Below, one piece after another: positions 29,301 through 40,215 of a DNA stretch of 64,000 nucleotides. How positions within the stretch are numbered: the first letter of the stretch is position 1; each line of letters opens with the position of its first letter. The notes below the pieces were generated by a model. That model was not told the DNA's origin. It ran no database searches and saw nothing but the letters and a program-made list of their open reading frames with translations. The position numbers and the translations under genes were made by a program. Origin of the DNA: Astropecten irregularis (lineage: Eukaryota; Echinodermata; Asteroidea; Paxillosida; Astropectinidae); contig OZ020254.1 in assembly GCA_963971285.1 (NCBI GenBank), positions 11,160,001-11,224,000 on the forward strand, written 5' to 3'.

Positions 29301-30596
29301 GCAGCAGCGTCATCTGTCAAGACTCCTGGACTGAAATCTGACATCCATGTGTGAGAGAAACTTTGCTTGTTAACCTTAAACCGTCCCGGTATCGGCAAAA
29401 ATCCGTTGTCCTAGTTATGCCGGATCTTGCAAGGGTGCAAGACTGCAAAGCTCAGGTGCTCTCATATCTAATTGGAGACTTTGAAGCTGGGTCTTCAACT
29501 TGATAGCGCTAGCGCAGAACAACGCGCGCATGCTCACAATTATTGTGCACGCATGCTCAGAGCTAGCAAAAGAAAGACTTCAGTCTGCTGCCGCCAGCAT
29601 CTCAAATGTCTCCCATTGCAGCTTGCTGGCCTAAATGTGTCTGAAGAAAGTGACCCTGCACAATGAGTGCACATTTTTGGACTCGGGCAGCTTCAAGAAG
29701 GTTAATTTAAAAAAATCCTTTCCAAGACTTAAAAACTTCCAAGCCATAATGCTTCTTTCCGCATTAAACCTAAGAACATAAGACAAATTTCTACTTTGAT
29801 TTGCTATTTGTACATTAAGGAAAAAGCCAATTGTTTTGCCAAAACCTCAAATCCATTACTGTGGGAATACTGTTGTGGTTTTTTAATCCAAATTCCTTTT
29901 TTCAAAAGAAAAATCAAGGCTGAAATAATTTTGTTGAAACAGTCGGATAATGTGTTCAAATGTTTAGCGCCCTCTATAGATCTGTTAATTGGACAGTAAA
30001 ATCCTGGATGTCCATAATTTCATGTGCAATCTTTTTAAATGGTTCTGTCCGAGCTATACTCCTCTTATTGAAGCAGTTATCATAAACGATTCTTATATAT
30101 ATGTTTGTGCGAATGTGCGTACGTTTGTTTGAAACAAAAAAAGGGAACACCTTTAAAGCTGTTGATCAATGAGACACAAATTTTAATAATTTGAACCATC
30201 ATTAAGTCATTGCTAATACTTCTTTAAATAAGATCGTCAAATAGTTTGTAACTACCGTAGTACTTTGTGATAATATGATCATGACTTTATTGCCATTTTT
30301 ATGTTTAAATACTAATTTTGATGGTACATGTAAACAAAAAGTATATTGCTAATTTTGTAAATTTTTTTATTTCGTCATATTTTTTTCTGACAATCAATTG
30401 TACTGTCACATTGCTCATTATGATTTTTTCCCTCAAAATTAAAATAGAAACATACATTCCAGAATTTGTGGAAGAAAGAAACATTTCATAATGTTTATAC
30501 TGATATCATCGAATCACACTGAAGTAATTTACAAACAAAGTGCTTATATTATTAAATTTAATGTTCTGACATAAGAATTCTTAGTTTGTCTTGTTT

Positions 30597-30602
30597 AATA
30601 AA
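30597..30602 (+). terminator. candidate WDR91 poly(A) signal
   Basis: AATAAA lies about 1.3 kb after the WDR91 stop codon in AT-rich sequence. It is a plausible cleavage signal, but a hexamer in AT-rich DNA is weak evidence. The interval from 29301 would be 3'-UTR and includes a foldback fragment at about 29469-29620. Confidence 0.35.
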
Positions 30603-30819
30603 TTTTACTGACCAAATTGCCAAAAATAATCAATACCGCCGCGCCAGAACTAGCGCCCTCTTGTGAAATCAAAACTTTGCTCGTTCGACGAGTGCTGTGT
30701 TATGTTCACGGCCAGTCATCTGTTCAAGCAATATAATGTTTTAATGCGTTTTTCATGCTGGACGATACCGACAGAAATAACAGCGGTATCAAGTATCAGG
30801 CCCGACCACTGCAATACAT

Positions 30820-30875
30820 ACCTCCCCCACCCCGTCCCCCCACCCCACCCCCACCCCTACCCCTATCCCCTATAC
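30820..30875 (-). repeat. C-rich (CCCCAC)n tract
   Basis: Repeated CCCCACC/CCCCTACC units. The minus strand has several G4-G6 runs and could form G-quadruplexes. It lies just past the candidate WDR91 poly(A) signal. Confidence 0.55.
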
Positions 30876-31619
30876 ATACCGAAAACATGTCAAGAATTGT
30901 TGCCGCGCGCTGTAGAACATGACACTCGAATGCGTCGTACAAAAGTCATCAACTTCCCAACACCCAAATGCAACAATTTATATTATACATTATAGCTGTA
31001 CATTTCAATAATCCGATTACATTACACATAACATACACACTGGGACTCCTTGTCACGCATTCTGGTCGTTGTATTCAACCATATGGTTCTCAGTTCTATT
31101 TCCAAACCCTACATATGCTGTTCTCTTTCCCCCATATGCTATATAAAAGCCATCCGATTGATCTGCAGTACATAGAGACCTTGAACAATTTTGTCTTCCG
31201 TCTTGATCTATTTTCCAGTTCTTGAGAGGCAGAAACCTATTAAGAAAAAAGTCTGTTTTCCAACAGACGGAAAAAAGGATAATTTTATTTCAAAAATATT
31301 AATAATAATCGCATGCAGCGTTTAGCCTACGTTTAGTGCATGGAGGGCTATAGATTGGTTGATATAGGAGTCCGTGTAGAGCTTTGGGAAGGCCTACATT
31401 TTGAGATAATTATCTCTGTGCCGTCTGATCTTCATGTCTACTCTGTCTTGTCTGTCATCAGTGAAGGATTCCTAGAAATTAGAGCAACGTAAATGAGTGA
31501 AGCTCCTCCAGCGGTATATATGTGTATATATACTTCCTGTCTCCACTGCCAACTAATTTGGGTCCAGTTTTCATTTCTTGATTTGATTTAATTTTTGTCC
31601 TTTTCTCAATTTTTTAGAT

Positions 31620-31890
31620 ATTATGTTTTTCATTTTGTTCTTGTTTTCATTTTTGCTTTTTGTTTTTTTGCGTTTTGGTTTTTGGTTTTTGCTTTTTTTG
31701 CTTTTTGCTTTTTGCTTTTTGCTTTTTGATTTTTGGCTCTTTGCTTTTTGCTTTTTGCTTTTTGATGTTCGATTTTTGATTTTTGCTGTTTTCGCTTTTT
31801 TGCTTTTTGCTTTTGTTTTCCTTTCGCTTTTTTTTCTTGTTGTCTTTTTTCGTTGTCTTTTTTTTAGTTTACTTTTTTCATTTCTTGTTT
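31620..31890 (+). repeat. TTTTTGC heptamer array
   Basis: About ten units of GCTTTTT with TGATTTT variants within a T-rich tract. The Phe/Leu-rich open frame here is a repeat artefact. Confidence 0.65.
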
Positions 31891-31967
31891 TGTTTCACGA
31901 TGCTCATTCATTTTATTGAAGTATTTGCAATTACTATTATCTTTTGTGAGGGAACCAAGTGACCTAT

Positions 31968-32170
31968 CCAGGCGACCAGGGACACATTTCAAAACAAAAT
32001 TGCTTAGCACAATATGTCTTGCTCAACAAAACAGACCACCATTCAAATTTCCATTTAATAGTCACGGTCAGCGAACAACAGCCAAAGAATATTCACAACA
32101 CATGGTGATACACAACACATAGACAGAAATGTCATGGTTAGCAAATTTTTGTGCTAAGCAGGACCGTGAA
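31968..32170. mobile_element. foldback MITE, family D, diverged copy
   Basis: AGGGACACATTTCAAAACAA and GTGCTAAGCAGGACCGTGAA ends, with interior AGCGAACAACAGCCAAAGAA. Ends eroded. Confidence 0.55.
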
Positions 32171-32729
32171 TTTCTCCCTGACATCCCCGTATCACGGAGT
32201 CCGTTTCCCCCATCGCGCGGCACCGTACCCCGCGTTATTACCCCCGTGGGTCGTGTCATCTATAACTTGATTTCAAGTCAAGGAATTTTCGCCGTTGGAC
32301 GGACCGGGTAGGGGCAGGGAACAGTAATTCAGTGTCCCTCTACTAAGATAAGACGTGCAGCAATGCCTTCCTCTACGTTAAAATGTCAATGTGGCCTTCG
32401 ATTTTCTTTAATTTGAAACCCGATGCCTTATTCACAATTTTGCATCTTCGAACTGTCCTCTCTTCTGTCTTTATTTGCCTATTTTTTTCTCTCTTGCCAT
32501 TACAATTGACCACGACGTTGCACTCTTTTTGCAGTTCGTGGAAACTGTCGCCGTGTAAGCCCATAAATTAACGCGAGGATGTCATCTTCACAAATATGCA
32601 AACTGATCATCGGTACTTGGAAATCTCTTCTCCGGTTTAATAGCTAGAAGGTCGAAATGTTCAACAATTGAGTGGCTAGGCTAAGTGTTCATTGATGAGT
32701 TCTCAATAACTGACAACTGTCTGCTTTTT

Positions 32730-33400
32730 GTGTTGTTGCTGCCGCTGCCGTTGCTGTTGCTGTTGCTGCTGTTATTGCCACTACTGCTGCTGCTTCTAGC
32801 TGTTGTTGCTGCTGCTAGTGCTGTTGCTGCTGCTGCTAGCTGTTGTTGTTGCTGCTAGTGTTGTTACTGCTGTTGTTGTTGCTGCTGCTGCTGCTGAGCG
32901 GTTGTTGCTGCTAGTATTGCTGCTGTTGTTGTTGCTGCTGCTCTGAGCGGTTGTTGCTGCTAGTGCTGTTGTTGCTGCTGCTGAGCGGTTGTTGCTGCTA
33001 GTGCTGTTGCTGCTGCTGCTGAGCGGTTGTTGCTGCTAGTGCTGCTGCTGCTGTTGTTGCTGCTGCTCTGAGCGGTTGTTGCTGCTAGTGCTGTTGTTGC
33101 TGTTGTTGCTGCTGCTCCTGAGCGGTTGTTGCTGCTAGTGCTGTTGTTGCTGCTGCTGCTGAGCGGTTGTTACTGCTAGTGCTGTTGCTGCTGTTGTTGC
33201 TGCTGCTCCTGAGCGGTTGTTGCTGCTAGTGCTGTTGTTGCTGCTGCTGCTGAGCGGTTGTTACTGCTAGTGCTGTTGCTGCTGTTGTTGCTGCTGCTCC
33301 TGAGCGGTTGTTGCTGCTAGTGCTGTTGCCGTTGTTGTTACTGCTGCTGTTGCTACTGCTGTTGTTGCTGCTTTTGTTGCTGCTTTTGCTGTAATTTCTA
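32730..33400. repeat. CTG/TTG array with higher-order structure
   Basis: TTGTTGCTGCTG-type triplets are broken by the marker GAGCGGTTGTTRCTGCTAGT. The marker starts at about 32896, 32945, 32984, 33021, 33070, 33120, 33161, 33211, 33252 and 33302. Late spacings alternate 41 and 50 bases, giving a 91-base higher-order unit. No gene is supported across it. Confidence 0.8.
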
Positions 33401-33439
33401 CTCCTGCCGTTGGTTGACAAAATGAATGCAGAATTCAAT

Positions 33440-34600
33440 TCTTAAAAAAAAAGATCAAATTAGAAATTCTATGAAAAACATGCAAGATATCCAGTGCAGC
33501 TGTTGTATGGTCAACTTGACATGGTCGGTTTCAATTCTGGTTGTTACCTGAGTAATTTAATGCCGTTTTATAATGCCGCCATAGTCAAACTCGTCCTCGA
33601 TTTGATAAAGATCAGTTGCCATGCAGACGACCTCTGACCTACCGGGGCTCATCCGTGGGGGAGAAGCAAGCAAACATTTCGTGCACGTTTCAGAGGTTGG
33701 GTGACGAAGGATGTTTCATACCGCAAGTTCTGCGTGACGATTCGACAACGGTGGCACCGGCTCTTTATTATACGTGGCTAATATTTTACAATTTGATACA
33801 TGACATGCATTGCACTTTCATGACGTGCTGCCAGCATGCTGCGAGCTCTGTAACTAATCCGTCGAAATTGTATTATTTCCCCCTTCCCCGTCTCCCCGTT
33901 AGGCAGCAAGACTATATCGACTCTTATGATATTGGTGACAAGGCGTTATATATGACTTTATTAAAATCGTAGTTTCACGTGGAGTACGTGAGCTACAGAA
34001 AATGTTGTTTTTTTCGCACATTTTCAGTTTATCCTTCCCCTTCTTTCCTTCTCGTTTTGTCTTTTTATTTCATAATTCATTTTCGCAGACACTCTTTGTT
34101 TCTCTATCGTTGTTTTTTTTTTTGGTTGTTTTTTTTGGGGGGGGGGGGCGGCTAGACCCTTCGCACGTGACGTCATCTTCTAGCATTCACAACAACAATT
34201 CATTCGCAACACTCCACCATTCGTAACAACATAATTATTTGCTCTCTTTGCTGTCTTATTAGGTGTAGAAAAGCAGCCTATAGCCCTACATAGCGCGTCT
34301 TCAAGTAATTGGCGCGTAATAACTGAAAAATCTTATGTTCTTTTCAATTGCAGTTTATTTTTGGGGTCTAGACAAAACTTTGGGGAGCTACAGCGCCCCG
34401 TAGTCCCCCCCGTAGAACCGCGCCAGCTTGTTATGTTTTTTATTTTCTTTCATTTCACGTCACAAAATGTCAAAACGCCAACATGCTCAAACGAAATACA
34501 CAGACGCCATGAAATTGACGACGAATTTACGTATGACAAACATGGATCATAGGCCTACTTCTCAATCAAGGTGACAATTCCATTATGATGACTACAATGT
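33440..34600. other. no gene or clear element seen
   Basis: AT-rich, with a T/G homopolymer junction near 34110-34150. Short open frames show no recognisable domain or splice context. Confidence 0.5.
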
Positions 34601-34611
34601 TTCTGTATTTG

Positions 34612-34984
34612 AGGTATAATACATGTACGTGATTGGTAAAGGTCACAGAACAGCACTAACACTTTGTTTGATCAAACACATACATGAAATGACAAACCTG
34701 TGAAAATTTGAGCTCAATCGGACATCTGAGTTACGAGGAAATAGCACAAACCCGACCTAATTTTTCTTGTAAAATATAAGGAATGGTTTTGATCTTACTC
34801 CGAGATCAAAACTGTTTTCGGTCTTTGTTTTACTAACCGGGTAATTTCTGAAGAAAAACACAATAACAGGCGGAAATATTTAAACTGTTTCTGCTATCAC
34901 CATCTTCATATACCATGAAAGTTATATACCTATAAATCTGTGAAAATTTCTGTTTGGGTATGTTACCAATCCTGTACTGTACCT
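34612..34984. mobile_element. TTAA-MITE family B, copy 3
   Basis: AGGTATAATACATGTACGTG to CCAATCCTGTACTGTACCT, followed by TTAA at 34985. Interior GTCACAGAACAGCACTAACA and TGAGCTCAATCGGACATCTG. Confidence 0.75.
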
Positions 34985-35402
34985 TTAAAAAACAAAAAAC
35001 AAGCTTGGTTCATTTTGTGGACGTATTGATAAGTGTCAAAATTACTTTCGCATCGATAGGCATTTTGTTTTCAATGTTTTTTCTTATTTTTCGCCCACTG
35101 GTGAATAGGCTACATTGTAATTCAATACCTTATATACTGCTTGAACGTCAATTATTAACGGTTCGACTGAGTCATATCAACGTATTGCATTGAGTTGTGT
35201 GCAAAATTGCAAAATGAAATTGCAAAAAAACAAAATAGCACTCCATGACAAGATAGACTTGCTGGCCGGTCCTTGGCTGGAAAAAGGTGGAGAAACGCAT
35301 TAACGAAAGGGTAATATAATTATGTATCATACGATTATCATTAGATAATGACGGATTGCCGTTACCAAGCGAACGAATTTGAATGTTTGTATGCATGTTT
35401 AA

Positions 35403-35737
35403 AGGTATTATACATGATTGGTAAAGGTCACAGAACAGCACTCACACTTTATTTTATTCAACATGTACATGAAATGATAAATCTGTGATAATTTGAGCTC
35501 AATCGGACTTCTGAGTCAAGAGATAATAGCGAAACCCAACTCAATTTTTCTTGTAAAACATAAAGAATGGTTTTGATGTTACCCCCAGATCAAAACGTGT
35601 TTTTTTTTTAAACTAATTCCTGGATAAATTCAGGCGGAAATATAGGTTTCTACCAGCACCATCTTCATATCTTGAAAGTTATACGTCAATCTGTGAACAT
35701 TTCTGTTTGGGTATGTTACCAATCCTGTACTGTACCT
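35403..35737. mobile_element. TTAA-MITE family B, copy 4 (intact)
   Basis: AGGTATTATACATGATTGG to CCAATCCTGTACTGTACCT with TTAA on both sides (35399-35402, 35738-35741). Confidence 0.8.
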
Positions 35738-36570
35738 TTAATGTCCCACCCAACTAACGCCCATTGTTAGCTGTGCGCTGTTCAGATATTCACATAACTG
35801 AAAAAAACGAAAAAATGAAACAACTCAATTCAGCAGAATTCTAAATCGGAATGAACCGGCGGGAACCAGTCAGAAGCAGTGTGCATTTCAATGAGGTTTG
35901 CGTTGATAACCCGTCTTTAACAAGCAAGCAACCGTTAATGCTCATTATTATACCCTGTGGATTACACGAGTGCAATTCCTCCCGAGGCTCGTAGCTAGCC
36001 AACAATTGTCACTGTGCACTTTTTATTTTAAGATGTCCCTCTGACCTTAAAGTCCGGCCAAATCTCGGGCAGTCTAGTGTCCGATGTTTGGCGGTCTTGC
36101 GCCTGAAAAGCCAGCGATATTACCCGTCCAAAATGATCGATCGTATCGGACACAATACTTTATGAAACCCGTGTAACTCATACCAAAAAGGGACTTAGTT
36201 TTAAGCTCTTTTCCTATAACCTAGTGGCCGGAAACGAGCTATTTTTCCGGAGAAATCTGAGCCGTTTCAGGTTGTATCCCGCACCTGCCTATGAGTGCCC
36301 CCGGGCCATGCTGGACGGAATTGGGGCTGCGGTCGTTTTTCATGTTTTTATTTTAAACGGTTCCCTTGTCAGACTGGAAACTTCATACGGATAGTAAGCC
36401 GGCTGCCTAAATAATCTTCATGCATTCTTACTCGGCCCATAGGCGGTTTGGAAATTGGGTATGTCATTCAAAAGTAAAAGACACCCCGGCCTTTTCGAAA
36501 AAAAAAAAACCTGCGAAGCTTCACGAACTTAACGGTAGGTCTATAGCTAGACGTCTCACACGTTTGTCTT

Positions 36571-36817
36571 AAGCAGAGTGTATACTGTCAACAATTTCGG
36601 TAAGTCATGATGTTGCCTATACAATTAGGGCAAGTCTTGGGCAACACGACTTTGGGCCCCGTGTACACTAGCAACATTTTGGTCAACAAGTTACCGAGAT
36701 GTTGCTGCGACATGTTACCCAACACGTTTTGCTCTGTGTACACTTACAACATTTTTAGCAACTGGGCAACATGTTACCGAGATTGTTACCGAAAATGTTG
36801 ACAGTGTACACTCTGCT
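36571..36817. mobile_element. foldback MITE, GAGTGTACACTGTCAAC family
   Basis: Ends AAGCAGAGTGTATACTGTCA and TGACAGTGTACACTCTGCTT. The interior has repeated AACATGTTACCGAGATGTTG-like blocks and GTGTACACTTACAACA. Related to 51281-51634. Confidence 0.7.
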
Positions 36818-38149
36818 TTACTAGCGGGAAAGAATGGTAAAACAGAATTAAAAACTATAAAGAGCATCGAAAAGGTTCAACAGCCGTTATGTAAACACAT
36901 GGCCTTTCAAGTAGATGTACTTGGCAATATGCGTTTAATGCGTTTTACAATTCTGAAGTCCAAAATACATACCAACATTGTTTGTGTTGTGTTCATTACA
37001 TTCAGCAATTTCTTTGAATAAGTTATGAAACGTTGTGTATATGGTTTTGCTTGGCTTTGATTGCTCGCCAAAGTTTCTGCCATCTTGGTTGGCCAAATTT
37101 CGGGCTGTGACGTTGCAAACGAAAGGTCCATGTTATGTAAAAAAAAAAAAGACATTTATTTCTGCAAATATCACACCTCGAAATTGTCAAGTTTAATTGT
37201 TTTGTCCGTCGAGAAACGATCAGATTTCCCAGCCTGAGCACCGGTCTAAGCTTCCCTTCCAACCTGCACCGTATGTCTGCCAGCCAAAGAAAAATGTCTA
37301 CGATCACAATATTATTCTTAAGTCTAGCATTCTTGTTTAATTAGTCTTCTTCTTTGAAAATATAATATTCATGGATTTTGTTTTTCAGACTTGTTCCACA
37401 CACAAAAAAATGGCGTCCGGTATAGCGCCCCCACCCGGCCATTACTCATCAGCTCTTTTGCTCATTGTCTTTATAAGCAGTATAACACCACTAGGGAACG
37501 TGATTGTTTCAATAAAATAATTTCCCTCATTTTTTCTAGGTCATTGAGTCTGGAATATGTGCCCCGTACGCCAGGGACACGGATTAACTGACACGGGAAG
37601 AAACATAATAGGTGACTTTAGTTTGACCCGTTTCTTTGGCTGATTGAAACTGACCAAGCGTTTCCCCTGACAATTCAGTTATAAGCCTATAAAGCATGCA
37701 GCATGGCATCAAACCATGATAATATTCCTTTCGCTATCTCTCTCTCATTTTATTTATATATTTTGCATTCAGTTCGTAGTATTAGTCTCTTTCTTTTCGA
37801 ATCTAGGCCAACAAATTGAACAGGATAAACATGTCATGTTGACATGATGTATTATCATTCCCTCCTTAAAGTCTGTTAAATCTGTATGTGTATTTTGGTT
37901 CTATTTATATGTGAATTACGGTTTGTTTTTTTCTGGATTTTCTTGTTCAATATCTTTCCTGTTTTCGTCTAAAAGTATTATTTTTATTTCTGGCAAAGTT
38001 AGGGCTTCACAATATGCAAGAGCTGTATTGTGGCCACTGGCTTGTTCGACTTGTTCCTTTTACATATTTGCAGGAATGTGTGTGAGTGTTTTTTTTTCAT
38101 ATCTATTACAATTCACAAGTTCTTGGAGTTGTCGTTTCAATCCAAAAGC

Positions 38150-38230
38150 ATGATCTTTCTCAAACTAGGCTAAAAGGGTTTAGCCTAGGTCCTGCTATCG
38201 AAATGTCAGGCCCTCCTAACTTCCAAGCAT
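38150..38230. repeat. family K fragment
   Basis: GATCTTTCTCAAACTAGGCT and TCAGGCCCTCCTAACTTCCA, the right half of a family K foldback. The sequence to 38300 (GCTGATGAGCAGTTTTTGCA) is also found beside the other K copies. Confidence 0.5.
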
Positions 38231-38303
38231 TGTATATATTTCAGGTCATTACATGTATTTAGGCTGATGAGCAGTTTTTGCAGCAGTTTATTACTTGTAT
38301 TAA

Positions 38304-38612
38304 AGGTACATGTATAATTGATAAAGGTCACAGAGCAGCACTCACACTTTGCCTAACACCCAGCTGCTTGTACATGAAATAACGATAAACCTGTGAAAAT
38401 TTGAGCTCGATCGGACATCTGAGTCACGAGAAAATAGCAAAAACCCGACTTAATTATTTTGTTTTTAATAAAACACAAGACTCAGTCTTTGTTTCACCAG
38501 TTTCTGTATAAATGTACCATTTCAAACAGAAATATTGTAACGCTCTTCCAGCACCATCTTCATAACCTGAAGGTTATACGTAAAATCTGTGAACATTTCT
38601 GTTTGGTTACCT
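38304..38612. mobile_element. TTAA-MITE family B, copy 5
   Basis: AGGTACATGTATAATTGATA to TTTCTGTTTGGTTACCT, TTAA at 38300-38303 and 38613-38616. The right end is shortened relative to copies 3 and 4. Confidence 0.75.
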
Positions 38613-39518
38613 TTAACAATTGACAAGTGATTCAACCGATAAACTGGTTGGACAAAAGAGCCCCTTTAATACCGTTTGAAGTTAGTTCTGTTGCCAGTCT
38701 AAGTTATTCGTATTCTTAGTGTTGAACAAACGTAACCACGAAGGAATGCATTAAATATTCCATTGTTTGGCCCTAACGCCTTTTCGCTGAATAGATAATT
38801 GGAATGTGTTCACGTTTCAATGACTTTGGATTTCAAGAGATTTACAAATTATAATGCGGGTTTTAACGAGACTGTAAAGGCCACGTGCATTTGGCTGTTT
38901 TCCCTCAACACAGCACCAACTACATGATTGTATAGTCTAAAATAAGTCGTGTTTCACAAGGGTGTGGTGAAGTGTTTACATTCTAGTGGAAATATTGGCT
39001 TATTATTCTGTTTTTGGAAGGCAACTTTGCAATGACTTTCTACTTCGCGACGTGGGTGTGACTGGACGGTGGATTTAACGGAGGATCGACACTCACCAAC
39101 TTTAACTCTTGCAACTATGGTCTAAAACCGAAGCAAGTTACGAACCAATAAACTAGACCACGGAGACAATAATTGACTGCATGCTTTGTATTAGGCGTGA
39201 AGACCCAGGAACCGCCATGGAACCATATAATTTGATATTAGAGCTACAAACAGAACCCAGTTGGATAGGGATGTTAATGCCCAGTTAACGGACAGCTACA
39301 CTTTAGGCCTGTAGTGGTCTAATGGAGGGTATAGCCTACATGTGACGAAACGGAGAGGAATATACTGCACAAACTACAAGCTGCTGCTGCTTCAAGTCGT
39401 GAATCTTCGGTCATGGACAGCACCACGAATTCTCCAACCCTTATATTCTCATGAGGATTGAGCCCGGTAAGTCCACCATAATTAGGGAAAGAATTCGGCA
39501 TATTATTAGCGTTTATAA

Positions 39519-39656
39519 AGGTAGTATCATACTTTGTTTTTTGTCAAAGAAATACAGATTCATGGGCAAAAATATCAAGGAAGATACAGTCACAGTCATC
39601 TGTGAACATTTAAATTCCATTCTGTTTTGGTCTCTTACCAAAGTATGATACTACCT
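39519..39656. mobile_element. TTAA-MITE family A, 138-base internally deleted copy
   Basis: Both ends are intact (AGGTAGTATCATACTTTG and CAAAGTATGATACTACCT) but about 220 internal bases are absent, including the palindrome. TTAA at the right; the left flank reads TATA. Confidence 0.75.
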
Positions 39657-39679
39657 TTAAAGATGGCCAAGATTTACAA

Positions 39680-40215
39680 AAAAGGGGAAAATTCCACCGT
39701 GATGACCATCACTAATGTGCACAACTCTAAGGGAACCAGCAGAGGGCATTTAGAGAAAAATGGCTGCCGCTGTATTCAAAGTGTATCATTGTAGGTAAAA
39801 AAAAACACCATAAAACTCACTTTTCAGGGGCCAATCATGCCAATTTCACAAAGCTGCTACAAGTGCTAAGCACAACAATTTCCAAATGTCTTGCCCAATA
39901 AAAACAAACCACTGTAAACATTTTTATTTGATATTCATGGTCTGTGAACAACAGCCAAAGAACAATCACAAGCGATGCATAACACATGGAAATTTGGTTA
40001 TTTTAACCCTGTTTTTTATTAAGACAGATTTTAATGTCATGCTTAGCAACTCTTTGTGCTAAGCAGCTCTATATGAAATTGGCCCCAGATATGCTACCCG
40101 ATCAGTGTTACACAACTGAGATTGAAGTTGATCATAAATATTGTATCCAGTGATGTAACTCTTACAGGATAAAAACCCTTTTCCGTAATGGCCTTCAGTA
40201 GAATTCTTCCCACAG
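39680..40215 (+). repeat. dispersed repeat interrupted by a family D foldback
   Basis: Matches 6140-6440 on either side of 39827-40086. Left match ends GTGTATCATTGTAGGTAAAA; right match includes AACTGAGATTGAAGTTGATC. Confidence 0.55.
39827..40086. mobile_element. foldback MITE, family D
   Basis: GGGGCCAAT at the left and ATGAAATTGGCCCC at the right, inner GTGCTAAGCA on both sides, interior AACAACAGCCAAAGAACAAT. Nested in the dispersed repeat. Confidence 0.7.

Noticed and set aside
31623..31919. Phe/Leu-rich open frame resembling membrane segments
   Set aside because: Translation of a TTTTTGC repeat; not a membrane protein.
33226..33438. Gln/Asn/Ser-rich minus-strand open frame
   Set aside because: Produced by the triplet array; no flanking coding sequence.
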